Assembly: GCF_034058155.1 (NCBI RefSeq)
Contig: NZ_CP139148.1
Span: forward strand, 1,860,001 to 1,924,000
DNA length: 64,000 nt
From: Flavobacterium sp. KACC 22761
GTDB taxonomy: Bacteria; Bacteroidota; Bacteroidia; Flavobacteriales; Flavobacteriaceae
Direction of reading: 5' to 3'
Made by a program: the position numbers and the translations under genes. The notes beneath the pieces were generated by a model that made no database searches, was not told the DNA's origin, and was given only the letters and a program-made list of their open reading frames with translations. Below are positions 25,375 through 31,810 of this stretch, piece after piece (the stretch's first letter is position 1; each line of letters begins with the position of its first letter).

Positions 25375-25402
25375 CAAATTTACGTAATAAAAATATAACA
25401 AA
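25375..25402 (-). promoter_or_regulatory. Bacteroidetes-type promoter of the acyl-CoA dehydrogenase gene
   Basis: On the minus strand TTTG, 16 bases, TAAATTTG, 22 bp before the start. The spacing is slightly short. Confidence 0.5.
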
Positions 25403-25492
25403 ACAAAGCTAAATTGTTATATTTTTTTAATTTTGCTGTAAAATTAACAAGACTATGGCAAATAAATTTTAGTATATTGAAAATTTATGCGT

Positions 25493-25500
25493 TATTTTTG
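25493..25500 (+). promoter_or_regulatory. Candidate -7 element (TATTTTTG) of the TPR-AraC gene
   Basis: Matches TAnnTTTG, 18 bp before the ATG at 25519. No good -33 box was seen. Confidence 0.4.
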
Positions 25501-25518
25501 GAATCCAAAAACAAATAA

Positions 25519-27267
25519 ATGAGGCTAATCATCTCTTTTTTTCTTTTTCTTGTTTTTAATACGAGTTTTTCCCAAAAAACTCAAATTAGTGAACAGGAAT
25601 ATTTAGTCCTGCAAGACAAAATTCGATTTAGTTTTAATGACAATGTCGATCGAGGTCTTGCATATACTAGAGAATTGATGAAATCAAACGATAATAAGCA
25701 TCTAGCATTTGCTAATGGTGCAGCTTGTTATTTGTACCAAATGAAGGGCAATATTTCTAAGTCTGATCAAAGTTATAAAAAAGCATTTCAGTATTTAGAC
25801 AAAATGCCCGAATCTTCAGAAAAAACCAAACTGACAGCTTATCTTTATAATTTTAGAGGATTGACCGAATGGAAAAGGGGCAATTTAAGTGCTGCAATTG
25901 AAAATTATCAAACCGGTATCAAGTACTCCATTAAAGTAGAAGACGTTATTCAAATTGTTAAATTCAAAAGCAATATCGCAATTGTTAATGAACAAGTTGG
26001 AAATTATCAGTTATCAATTAAAAATTTAAGGCAAAACAACGATTTCATTGATAAAAATGAAAGGGTTTATACAAGAGAGCAGTTTCAAAATAGTAAAAGC
26101 AATATTAATTTGGATTTAGGTGGTTCTTATGAGGGCTATTTTATGAAAAACCAAGATAAAAGGTATTTGCTAGACTCGGCCGAATATTTTTATAAAAAAG
26201 CAGTTACTTATTCTCAAAATTTCACAAGCAATACAATTGCCGCTAAAATGAGTTTAGGGAATATTTACCTCATGAAAAGTGACAATAAAAATGCTGAAAA
26301 AATTTATTATGACATTTTGTTTTTAGCAAAGCAAAATAATTCGGAAAGCTTTTATCATACCGCTAGTTATAATTTAGGAGACTTGTATTTTTATACAGGA
26401 AAATACCAGAAAGCTTTGGTTTGGTTAAAAAAAGTGGATTCTATTTCGTTGAAAAATAAAACTTTGGATGAAAGCTATTTGAAATCAAATTACCTTCAGG
26501 CTAAGATTTACAGTGCACTTAATAAACCAGAAGAAGCTTATAAATATTCTAAAATTTATTTAAATGCTTATGAAAAATCTCAGACAAAATTTAAAGACGA
26601 AGCACAAGAGGTAAATTATAAATTAGGTGTAGAAGATTTGAGTGCGGAAATGCTTACTATTCAAGAAAAATATAAATATGATGTTTTGATAAGTAAGGCA
26701 CTAAAAGTATTTTATGTGCTTCTTGTTTTAGCAATTGTATTTTTTCTGATAAAAAATATCCGAGACAAGAATAAGGCGCATAAAAAAATGAATGCTTTAA
26801 TTGAGGAATTTAAAGCTAATCTGGAGAAAAAAGAAAATCCGCCGATTTTAGCAGAGGCTATTGAAAACATAGAAACCGAAGAAATTCACCTTAAAAAGGA
26901 AAATGCAAATTTAAGTATTGACGAAGCGAAGGAAAATAAAATTGTCGAAAAATTATTGGCGCTTGAAAATAAACTCGAATACCTTAATGCCGATTTTACT
27001 TTGCCTTATGTGGCTAAGAAAATTAAAACCAATACCACTTATTTGTCTTATGTAGTGAATAAACGATTTGGAAAATCATTTGGAGAATATTCAAATGAGC
27101 TTAAAATCAACTATGTAATCAACGAAATGATTACCAATCATATGTATCGAAAATATTCTACGCAAGCTATAGCCGAAAGTGTTGGTTTTAAAAATGCCGT
27201 TTCATTCGCAAAATCATTCCGTAAAAGAACAGGCGTTTCTCCAGCTCAGTTTGCAAGTAATATTTAG
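25519..27267 (+). CDS. Membrane-anchored TPR regulator with AraC-type DNA-binding domain
   Basis: 582 residues. A signal or first membrane segment is at residues 1-18, then TPR repeats to about 375 (YLYNFRGLTEWKRGNLSAAI, SYNLGDLYFYTGKYQKALVW). One membrane helix lies near 393-412 (ALKVFYVLLVLAIVFFLI), a charged coiled-coil linker follows, and a C-terminal AraC helix-turn-helix pair spans 490-582 (AESVGFKNAVSFAKSFRKRTGVSP). The TPR part should sense something outside the cytoplasm and the HTH part bind DNA inside. Its place next to the leader-peptide cluster suggests it controls those genes. The start is chosen by the signal-like N-terminus. Confidence 0.85.
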   Translation: MRLIISFFLFLVFNTSFSQKTQISEQEYLVLQDKIRFSFNDNVDRGLAYTRELMKSNDNKHLAFANGAACYLYQMKGNISKSDQSYKKAFQYLDKMPESSEKTKLTAYLYNFRGLTEWKRGNLSAAIENYQTGIKYSIKVEDVIQIVKFKSNIAIVNEQVGNYQLSIKNLRQNNDFIDKNERVYTREQFQNSKSNINLDLGGSYEGYFMKNQDKRYLLDSAEYFYKKAVTYSQNFTSNTIAAKMSLGNIYLMKSDNKNAEKIYYDILFLAKQNNSESFYHTASYNLGDLYFYTGKYQKALVWLKKVDSISLKNKTLDESYLKSNYLQAKIYSALNKPEEAYKYSKIYLNAYEKSQTKFKDEAQEVNYKLGVEDLSAEMLTIQEKYKYDVLISKALKVFYVLLVLAIVFFLIKNIRDKNKAHKKMNALIEEFKANLEKKENPPILAEAIENIETEEIHLKKENANLSIDEAKENKIVEKLLALENKLEYLNADFTLPYVAKKIKTNTTYLSYVVNKRFGKSFGEYSNELKINYVINEMITNHMYRKYSTQAIAESVGFKNAVSFAKSFRKRTGVSPAQFASNI

Positions 27268-27386
27268 AAATAAATACTTTGACACTTTGATAAAAGTTAA
27301 TAGTTGCGATCTTTAAATTACAAAAAAAATACAGCTAAACATTCAAGTTTAGCTGTAGCTATTTTATTTCGTTAAAAAAAATGGTT

Positions 27387-27524
27387 TTATCCATTTCCAG
27401 TAGATCCTTTTCCTGGCTCGTTTTTCACATCTGTTTCAGCATCACCTCCACGAACCGCTTTTTGTTGGTTTGAAGATAATTTTAAAGTTTCAAAATCTTC
27501 AATTTTCATTTTTGTATTCTTCAT
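27387..27524 (-). CDS. Double-glycine leader peptide, cysteine-free (peptide 1)
   Basis: 45 residues from ATG at 27524. The leader is KIEDFETLKLSSNQQKAVRGG, cut after Gly27. The 18-residue core (DAETDVKNEPGKGSTGNG) has no Cys. It is paralogous to the next peptide: same length, same RGGD junction, same EPGK and GNG. Cleavage and export are presumably by the C39 transporter at 31811. It is on the strand opposite to the rest of the cluster. Confidence 0.7.
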   Translation of the reverse strand: MKNTKMKIEDFETLKLSSNQQKAVRGGDAETDVKNEPGKGSTGNG

Positions 27525-27564
27525 GATATTTTTGATTTAAGTATAGATTGATTGTTAAAAAGTA

Positions 27565-27702
27565 TTAGCCATTTCCTCCTTTTCCATCTTTTCCAGGTTC
27601 ATTTGGTGGATAATCACCATCGCCGCCACGAACAAATTTTTGTTCATTTTTTGATAATTTTTCGGCTTCAAAATTTTCGAATTTTAATGTCATATTTGCC
27701 AT
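27565..27702 (-). CDS. Double-glycine leader peptide, cysteine-free (peptide 2)
   Basis: 45 residues from ATG at 27702. The leader has KLSKNEQKFVRGG, cut after Gly27. The core DGDYPPNEPGKDGKGGNG is Gly-, Lys- and Pro-rich without Cys. It lies 40 bp upstream of peptide 1 and is probably cotranscribed from the -7 element at 27731. Confidence 0.7.
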   Translation of the reverse strand: MANMTLKFENFEAEKLSKNEQKFVRGGDGDYPPNEPGKDGKGGNG

Positions 27703-27730
27703 GATTTTAATAATTAAGTTATTGATATGT

Positions 27731-27738
27731 CAAAGCTA
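27731..27738 (-). promoter_or_regulatory. Candidate -7 element (TAGCTTTG) for peptides 1 and 2
   Basis: TAnnTTTG match on the minus strand, 28 bp before the peptide 2 start. Confidence 0.4.
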
Positions 27739-27962
27739 GATAAAAAGGAAAACGCTTGGTCGAGATTTGGGTTTTGACAATTTTGAAACAAAAAAAATCA
27801 GCATAATTGATTGACTTACAATAAAATACAAGTTTATGTATGACTGGTATAATTTATAAATTGTATGTAGTATAATTGATAAAATGTCTACCAAAGGTCA
27901 CTTTTTCTCGATAAAAACCACAATCTTTGTACTGTAATTATGATTTAAACGCAGTCGAAAAG

Positions 27963-29519
27963 ATGTTAAAACTAGTCCAAAAATTTCTTCAAATAAATAG
28001 ATACTCAGAGATCAAAAATGAGTTCAAGGATTTGTTTTTGTCTCATCCTAATTATCCAAGTTTATTTGCGATAACAGATTCGTTAGATTTATTATCAGTA
28101 GAAAATGCAGCCATCAGAGTTCCAAAAGAACAGATAGAAGATTTGCCTGAAAATTTTCTAGCTTACTATAAAGAAGAACTTGCTTTAATAGAAAAAGCTA
28201 AAAATCATGTTCGTATTACTACTATTAAAAAAGGAGTTCAGAAATTAGCATACGAAAAATTCCTTTTAGACTGGAATGGTGTTATCGTGGCAATAGAACC
28301 AAATAATGTAATTGCAAGAGAAAATCTAAAAGTAGAATATAACTGGTTGAAGTATTGCTTGCCGTTTTTGCTTTTGATTGGCTTATCATTCTTTTATAAT
28401 GCATATGATTTTTTTAGTGTTGTTTTTTTAATCACATCAACATTAGGATTCATCGTGAGTGTTTTTATTGCTCAAGAAAAATTAGGCTTTAAAAACAACA
28501 TAATTTCAAAGTTTTGTAATCTAAGCTCAGATTCTTCTTGTAATTCGGTAATCAATTCTAATGAAAGCACAGAAAATAAAGTTTTCAACTTTTCTGATTT
28601 GCCATTACTGTTCTTTACAGCAAGTTTTGTAGCGATATTAATTCAGCCATTAAGCTCATCAATTTTTGTTGGTTTTTTAAGCCTTTTCGCTATTCCTATA
28701 ATAGTATCATCTATTTGGATTCAAAAATTTGAACTTCAAAAATGGTGCGTAATGTGTTTGATGGTTTCATTTTTGATTTTTGTTCAGAGTTTTATCTGGT
28801 TTTCATCAGATTTGTTCACTTTGACATTTAGTTTCGAAAGTGTTTTTCCATTCATTTTTTCATTGGCTTTATTGATTCCAATTTGGTTGGCAGTGAAACC
28901 TATGATTAAAAACGTTTTGAATAGCGAAAATTCATTGAAAGAGCTGAAAAAGTTCAAAAGAAATTATTCACTATTAAATTTCTTGGCAAAAAAAGTGCCT
29001 GATGCAGATGGATTAGAAGAGTTGAGAGGTTTGAATTTTGGAAGCCGAAGCGCAGCAATCAGATTATCAATAATAATAAGTCCAAGCTGTGGACATTGTC
29101 ACAAAACATTTCATGAAGCATTTGATCTTGTTTTAAGATTTCCAGACAAGATTTATTTGAATGTTTTATTCAATATAAATCCAGAAAATACAGAGAATCC
29201 ATATAAAATAATTGTGGAAAGAATCTTAACGATTAACAGAACAACGCCAGGAAAAACTGTAGAAGCAATTTCAGACTGGCACATCAAAAAAATGAGCCTT
29301 AAAAAGTGGCTTAAAAAATGGCATGTTGAGCCTGTTAGTATCATGATCAATCAAGAGATCAATAAACAATATGAGTGGTGTTCTAAAAATAATTTTAATT
29401 ATACCCCAGTCAAAATCGTAAACGAAAAATTGTTTCCAAACGAATATGAACTGAGTGAACTAAAATACTTCTTGAACGATTTTGCTGAAGAAGTTGAAGT
29501 TTTGGAAAAAATAGCTTAG
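27963..29519 (+). CDS. C39-like/VKOR/thioredoxin fusion, disulfide-forming membrane protein
   Basis: 518 residues from ATG at 27963; an upstream TTG at 27927 is less likely. Residues 10-115 resemble a C39 peptidase domain in length and pattern but lack the catalytic DCG. Residues 125-320 are a VKOR domain with about five helices, the outer pair KFCNLSSDSSCNS near 184-192 and the active CVMC near 261-264. Residues 350-515 are a thioredoxin-like domain with active site SCGHCHK near 376. VKOR-Trx proteins move electrons from periplasmic thiols to quinones and so make disulfides. The setting beside Cys-containing secreted peptides suggests they are its substrates. The 3' end is partly duplicated downstream. 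Confidence 0.85.
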   Translation: MLKLVQKFLQINRYSEIKNEFKDLFLSHPNYPSLFAITDSLDLLSVENAAIRVPKEQIEDLPENFLAYYKEELALIEKAKNHVRITTIKKGVQKLAYEKFLLDWNGVIVAIEPNNVIARENLKVEYNWLKYCLPFLLLIGLSFFYNAYDFFSVVFLITSTLGFIVSVFIAQEKLGFKNNIISKFCNLSSDSSCNSVINSNESTENKVFNFSDLPLLFFTASFVAILIQPLSSSIFVGFLSLFAIPIIVSSIWIQKFELQKWCVMCLMVSFLIFVQSFIWFSSDLFTLTFSFESVFPFIFSLALLIPIWLAVKPMIKNVLNSENSLKELKKFKRNYSLLNFLAKKVPDADGLEELRGLNFGSRSAAIRLSIIISPSCGHCHKTFHEAFDLVLRFPDKIYLNVLFNINPENTENPYKIIVERILTINRTTPGKTVEAISDWHIKKMSLKKWLKKWHVEPVSIMINQEINKQYEWCSKNNFNYTPVKIVNEKLFPNEYELSELKYFLNDFAEEVEVLEKIA

Positions 29520-29548
29520 AGGCTTTACTAAATTCCTGCGCAGGGATG

Positions 29549-29567
29549 GACATAAGCTTCAAGTGTC
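29549..29567 (+). promoter_or_regulatory. Conserved 5' hairpin before precursor peptide 3
   Basis: GACAT, AAGCTTCAA, GTGTC, followed by TTAAAATGATTGA. Copies occur before precursors 4 (29904) and 7 (31004), each 40-50 bp upstream of the start codon. Confidence 0.5.
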
Positions 29568-29613
29568 TTAAAATGATTGAAGTGCTATTATCAAGAAACA
29601 AAAACCACAAATC

Positions 29614-29751
29614 ATGTTAGAAAAATTTTTAAAAGCTGAAGGGACAAAAAAATTGTCAAAAGAAGAACAAAAAAATATTGCAGGCGGAACCTACCCTGAA
29701 GTTGGAATGTGCTGGGATATTAATAGAGGATATTTTAAATGCGGCTATTAA
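29614..29751 (+). CDS. Double-glycine leader precursor peptide 3 (two Cys)
   Basis: 45 residues. The leader MLEKFLKAEGTKK plus LSKEEQKNIAGG is cut after Gly25, giving a 20-residue core TYPEVGMCWDINRGYFKCGY with two cysteines. The leader has the LSxxEQ...GG form recognised by C39-type transporters. It is the first of a run of plus-strand precursors and the parent of the duplicated copy at 29969. No Lan or other modification enzyme is nearby. The core could be a bacteriocin or a signal; activity is unknown. Confidence 0.8.
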   Translation: MLEKFLKAEGTKKLSKEEQKNIAGGTYPEVGMCWDINRGYFKCGY

Positions 29752-29800
29752 AAAGAAAATAGTGCGGAGAAGTTTAAAAGCTTCTATGCATTTCACAAGC

Positions 29801-29873
29801 ATGAACTGAGTGAGCTAAAATACTTCTTAAACGATTTGCTGAAGAAGTTGAAGTTCTAGAAAAAATAGCTTAG
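29801..29873 (+). pseudogene. Duplicated 3' fragment of the VKOR fusion gene
   Basis: Matches the last codons of the gene ending at 29519, but one T is lost (GATTTGCTG for GATTTTGCTG), which shifts the frame, and there is no start. It is a passenger of the 355-bp duplication. Confidence 0.8.
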
Positions 29874-29903
29874 CGGCTTTGCTAAAATTCCTGCACAGGG
29901 ATA

Positions 29904-29922
29904 GACACAAGCTTCAAGTGTC
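29904..29922 (+). promoter_or_regulatory. Conserved 5' hairpin before precursor peptide 4
   Basis: GACAC, AAGCTTCAA, GTGTC: a perfect five-pair stem, the best of the three copies. Confidence 0.5.
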
Positions 29923-29968
29923 TTAAAATGATTGAAGTTTTATTATCAAGAAACAAAAACCACACATC

Positions 29969-30100
29969 ATGTTAGAAAAATTTTTAAAGGCTGAAGGGAC
30001 TAAAAAATTGTCAAAAGAAGAGCGAAAAAATATTGAAGGCGGAAATTATCCTCCAGCATTGTGTTGGGATTATTGGGCGCAAAAAGAATATAAGTGTTAA
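29969..30100 (+). CDS. Double-glycine leader precursor peptide 4 (two Cys)
   Basis: 43 residues. The leader is nearly identical to that of peptide 3 (LSKEERKNIEGG), cut after Gly25. The core NYPPALCWDYWAQKEYKC is 18 residues with two Cys. The leader is conserved and the core has diverged in sequence, as expected for a duplicated precursor under different selection on its two parts. Confidence 0.8.
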   Translation: MLEKFLKAEGTKKLSKEERKNIEGGNYPPALCWDYWAQKEYKC

Positions 30101-30120
30101 TATACTTTGAAAAGTAATGG

Positions 30121-30150
30121 ATGCAAAGAAGTTCGAAAACTTCTTTGCAT
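30121..30150 (+). terminator. Hairpin after precursor 4
   Basis: A perfect 13-bp stem ATGCAAAGAAGTT with loop CGAA, 20 bp past the stop. The T-run is short (TTTCAT), so termination may be partial. A weaker version follows precursor 3. Confidence 0.6.
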
Positions 30151-30222
30151 TTCATAACAATTGAAGAATAAAATAGAGATTGTTGTTTTGAATAAATGAA
30201 GGAGAACTAAAAATTGAAGATT

Positions 30223-30420
30223 ATGCTAAAGAATATTTTAAATCTAGAAGGAACCCAGGAAATAACTGCCAGCGAGCAAAAATTGATCCTAGGTAATTAT
30301 GCAAAAGAGAATGTGTCTAAGTGCAACGCATGGGATTATGTGTCTTCAATGTCATATGAAGATTGTACTGACTATTTTGCGTTAGAAATGAGTTATTCTG
30401 ACGCTTTGGTTATGGGATAA
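30223..30420 (+). CDS. Leader peptide precursor 5, variant cleavage site (two Cys)
   Basis: 65 residues from ATG at 30223. The leader MLKNILNLEGTQEITASEQ matches the family, but the junction is KLILGNY rather than GG. The core of about 40 residues has two Cys (VSKCNAW, YEDCTDY) and is acidic and aromatic. The altered junction may change processing or mark a decaying copy. It shares the NY start of the core with peptide 4. Confidence 0.65.
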   Translation: MLKNILNLEGTQEITASEQKLILGNYAKENVSKCNAWDYVSSMSYEDCTDYFALEMSYSDALVMG

Positions 30421-30514
30421 GTTTTTGGCTCTTAAATAGCTTAAAATCAACCAATAACTTGAAGCGTTGAGAATGTTTCAGAAATGAAAATGATCTAATA
30501 GTAATTTGAATTTT

Positions 30515-30706
30515 ATGATAAAGAAAATTTTAAGTCTGAAACATACGCAAAAGATCAGTAAAAATGAGCAAAAGACAATGAAGGGAGGAATTCCGGAATG
30601 TTGGATTCATGCTCTTGAGGCAGGATGTATTTTAATACCAACCGGCGGAGTTTGTCCAATGGATACTGTGCCAGGTATTTGCAACACAGGCCGATTATGC
30701 TGTTAA
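30515..30706 (+). CDS. Double-glycine leader precursor peptide 6 (six Cys)
   Basis: 63 residues from ATG at 30515 (an in-frame TTG at 30506 is less likely). The leader ISKNEQKTMKGG is cut after Gly25. The core of 38 residues starts IPECWIHALEAGC and ends NTGRLCC, with six Cys. This would allow three disulfides, the most in the cluster. Confidence 0.75.
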   Translation: MIKKILSLKHTQKISKNEQKTMKGGIPECWIHALEAGCILIPTGGVCPMDTVPGICNTGRLCC

Positions 30707-30756
30707 AAAATGAAATTTATTAAATAAACAATATAAAGCCTTTCAAAAATTTAGTC

Positions 30757-30880
30757 ATGTTTTTTTTTGAATCTACAGGCGCTCAATCGTGGAACATTGA
30801 GCAATTATCCCAACATTGATGATTGGTGTCGGGATTCTCAGGAAATTAGTCGCTGCGTTAATTTTATTTGGTTAGGTTAA
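30757..30880 (+). pseudogene. Decayed leader-peptide precursor
   Basis: A core-like frame from TTG at 30767 reads LSNYPNIDDWCRDSQEIS then RCVNFIWLG and stop, with two Cys and the NYP start seen in peptide 4. The leader is mostly missing. An ATG at 30757 followed by nine T bases is one base out of frame with the core. Best explained as a broken precursor. The rest of the 30707-31065 gap holds a terminator and the next 5' hairpin. Confidence 0.45.
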
Positions 30881-30931
30881 CCAGCGACAGATCCTAGAGA
30901 AATTAAAATTATCGAATAATTGAAATAATTT

Positions 30932-30966
30932 GAGCAGTAAGAAACATTTCTAACTGCTTTTTTTTT
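30932..30966 (+). terminator. Terminator between precursors 6 and 7
   Basis: AGCAGT-A-AGAAA pairs with TTTCT-A-ACTGCT (one mismatch), followed by eight T. It separates the two parts of the precursor array. Confidence 0.8.
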
Positions 30967-31003
30967 GCACTAATTTCTACTCCAAATATGATTTAACAGA
31001 AAA

Positions 31004-31022
31004 GACAGAAGCTTCAAATGTC
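31004..31022 (+). promoter_or_regulatory. Conserved 5' hairpin before precursor peptide 7
   Basis: GACA, GAAGCTTCAAA, TGTC, then TTAAAAGGATTGGAG. Divergent from the copies at 29549 and 29904, but the stem still pairs. Confidence 0.45.
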
Positions 31023-31065
31023 TTAAAAGGATTGGAGCATTAACAAAACCCAAAAGAACCACATT

Positions 31066-31248
31066 ATGTTAAAGAAAATTTTTGAATTAAATGGAGCTGC
31101 TAAATTAAGCAAGGAAGAACAACAAAGAATTATAGGTGGTAATGCACCAGTTTGCGAAAACAATACGACTGCTAAAAGATGTCCGCGAACAGCAACTTCA
31201 CCAGCTTATTGGATTTGCGTAACAGATCCTAATGAGCCATGTGAATAA
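31066..31248 (+). CDS. Double-glycine leader precursor peptide 7 (four Cys)
   Basis: 60 residues. The leader MLKKIFELNGAAK plus LSKEEQQRIIGG is cut after Gly25. The 35-residue core contains four Cys in NAPVCEN, AKRCPRT, YWICVTD and EPCE. It lies after a terminator and carries the same 5' hairpin element as peptides 3 and 4, so it is probably its own transcript. Confidence 0.8.
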   Translation: MLKKIFELNGAAKLSKEEQQRIIGGNAPVCENNTTAKRCPRTATSPAYWICVTDPNEPCE

Positions 31249-31395
31249 GCGTTTAGATAAAGTGAACTTGCTAAAATAACGATGTCTTTTTGATAGTGTT
31301 ATAATTTTGGCAAATTTTTAAAAATCTAAGAAAGAGTAATTATAATTTATTGTTCAAAATAAATTATTCCATTAATAATCAAACAAAAATCAATT

Positions 31396-31590
31396 ATGAA
31401 AAAATTAAAAAATTTAGTAGGGATTGAAATTTTAAGTATTAGTGAAAGAAAAAGTATAGTTGGAGGAGGAGATCCGGGTACTGAACTTTGTTATTGTCCG
31501 GGAACAGATATTCTTTTAGGAATTATACATACTAGAGACGGCGAAAGCTGTGAGGTGCTTATTGATCAAAAATGCCCAGCAGACTCTTAG
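31396..31590 (+). CDS. Double-glycine leader precursor peptide 8 (four Cys)
   Basis: 64 residues. The leader is shorter: ILSISERKSIVGGG, cut after the GG near residue 24. The core of about 40 residues has four Cys (ELCYCPGT, GESCEVL, DQKCPADS). It is the last precursor before the transporter and is followed by a strong terminator, so the transporter is transcribed separately. Confidence 0.75.
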   Translation: MKKLKNLVGIEILSISERKSIVGGGDPGTELCYCPGTDILLGIIHTRDGESCEVLIDQKCPADS

Positions 31591-31614
31591 ATTTTTATAT
31601 TAAATAATACTAGG

Positions 31615-31646
31615 AAGCTTTGTTATTTATTTAGCAAAGCTTTTTT
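31615..31646 (+). terminator. Terminator after precursor 8
   Basis: Stem AAGCTTTG/CAAAGCTT, 12-base loop, then TTTTG and further T. Confidence 0.75.
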
Positions 31647-31810
31647 GTTTTTATCACTTAAATCGATAAATAAATCTATTTGATAAAACAGTTTTAATAA
31701 AATAAAAACCCTAATTATTTCAAAGCGAATCAATATAATTTAGTCGTTGCTTTTTATTTTTTTTAAGAATTTTTGTATAATATTGCTGTAAACAAACTTA
31801 AATACTAGAA

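Larger units (their letters stand above)
29446..30155 (+). repeat. Tandem duplication, 355-bp unit, two copies
   Basis: Unit 1 is about 29446-29800 and unit 2 about 29801-30155. Matching landmarks are exactly 355 bp apart: ATGAACTGAG at 29446 and 29801, the precursor ATG codons at 29614 and 29969, and the AAGCTTCAAGTGTCTTAAAA block. Each unit contains the last codons of the VKOR gene plus one precursor peptide. Confidence 0.85.

Noticed and set aside
29446..30155. The duplicated region as a CRISPR-like or phage repeat
   Set aside because: There are just two copies of a 355-bp unit containing a gene end and a peptide gene; a simple tandem duplication explains it.
27387..31590. Lanthipeptide, sactipeptide or other RiPP tailoring cluster
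   Set aside because: No LanB, LanM, radical SAM, YcaO or grasp-with-spasm ligase is present between 25519 and 36991.
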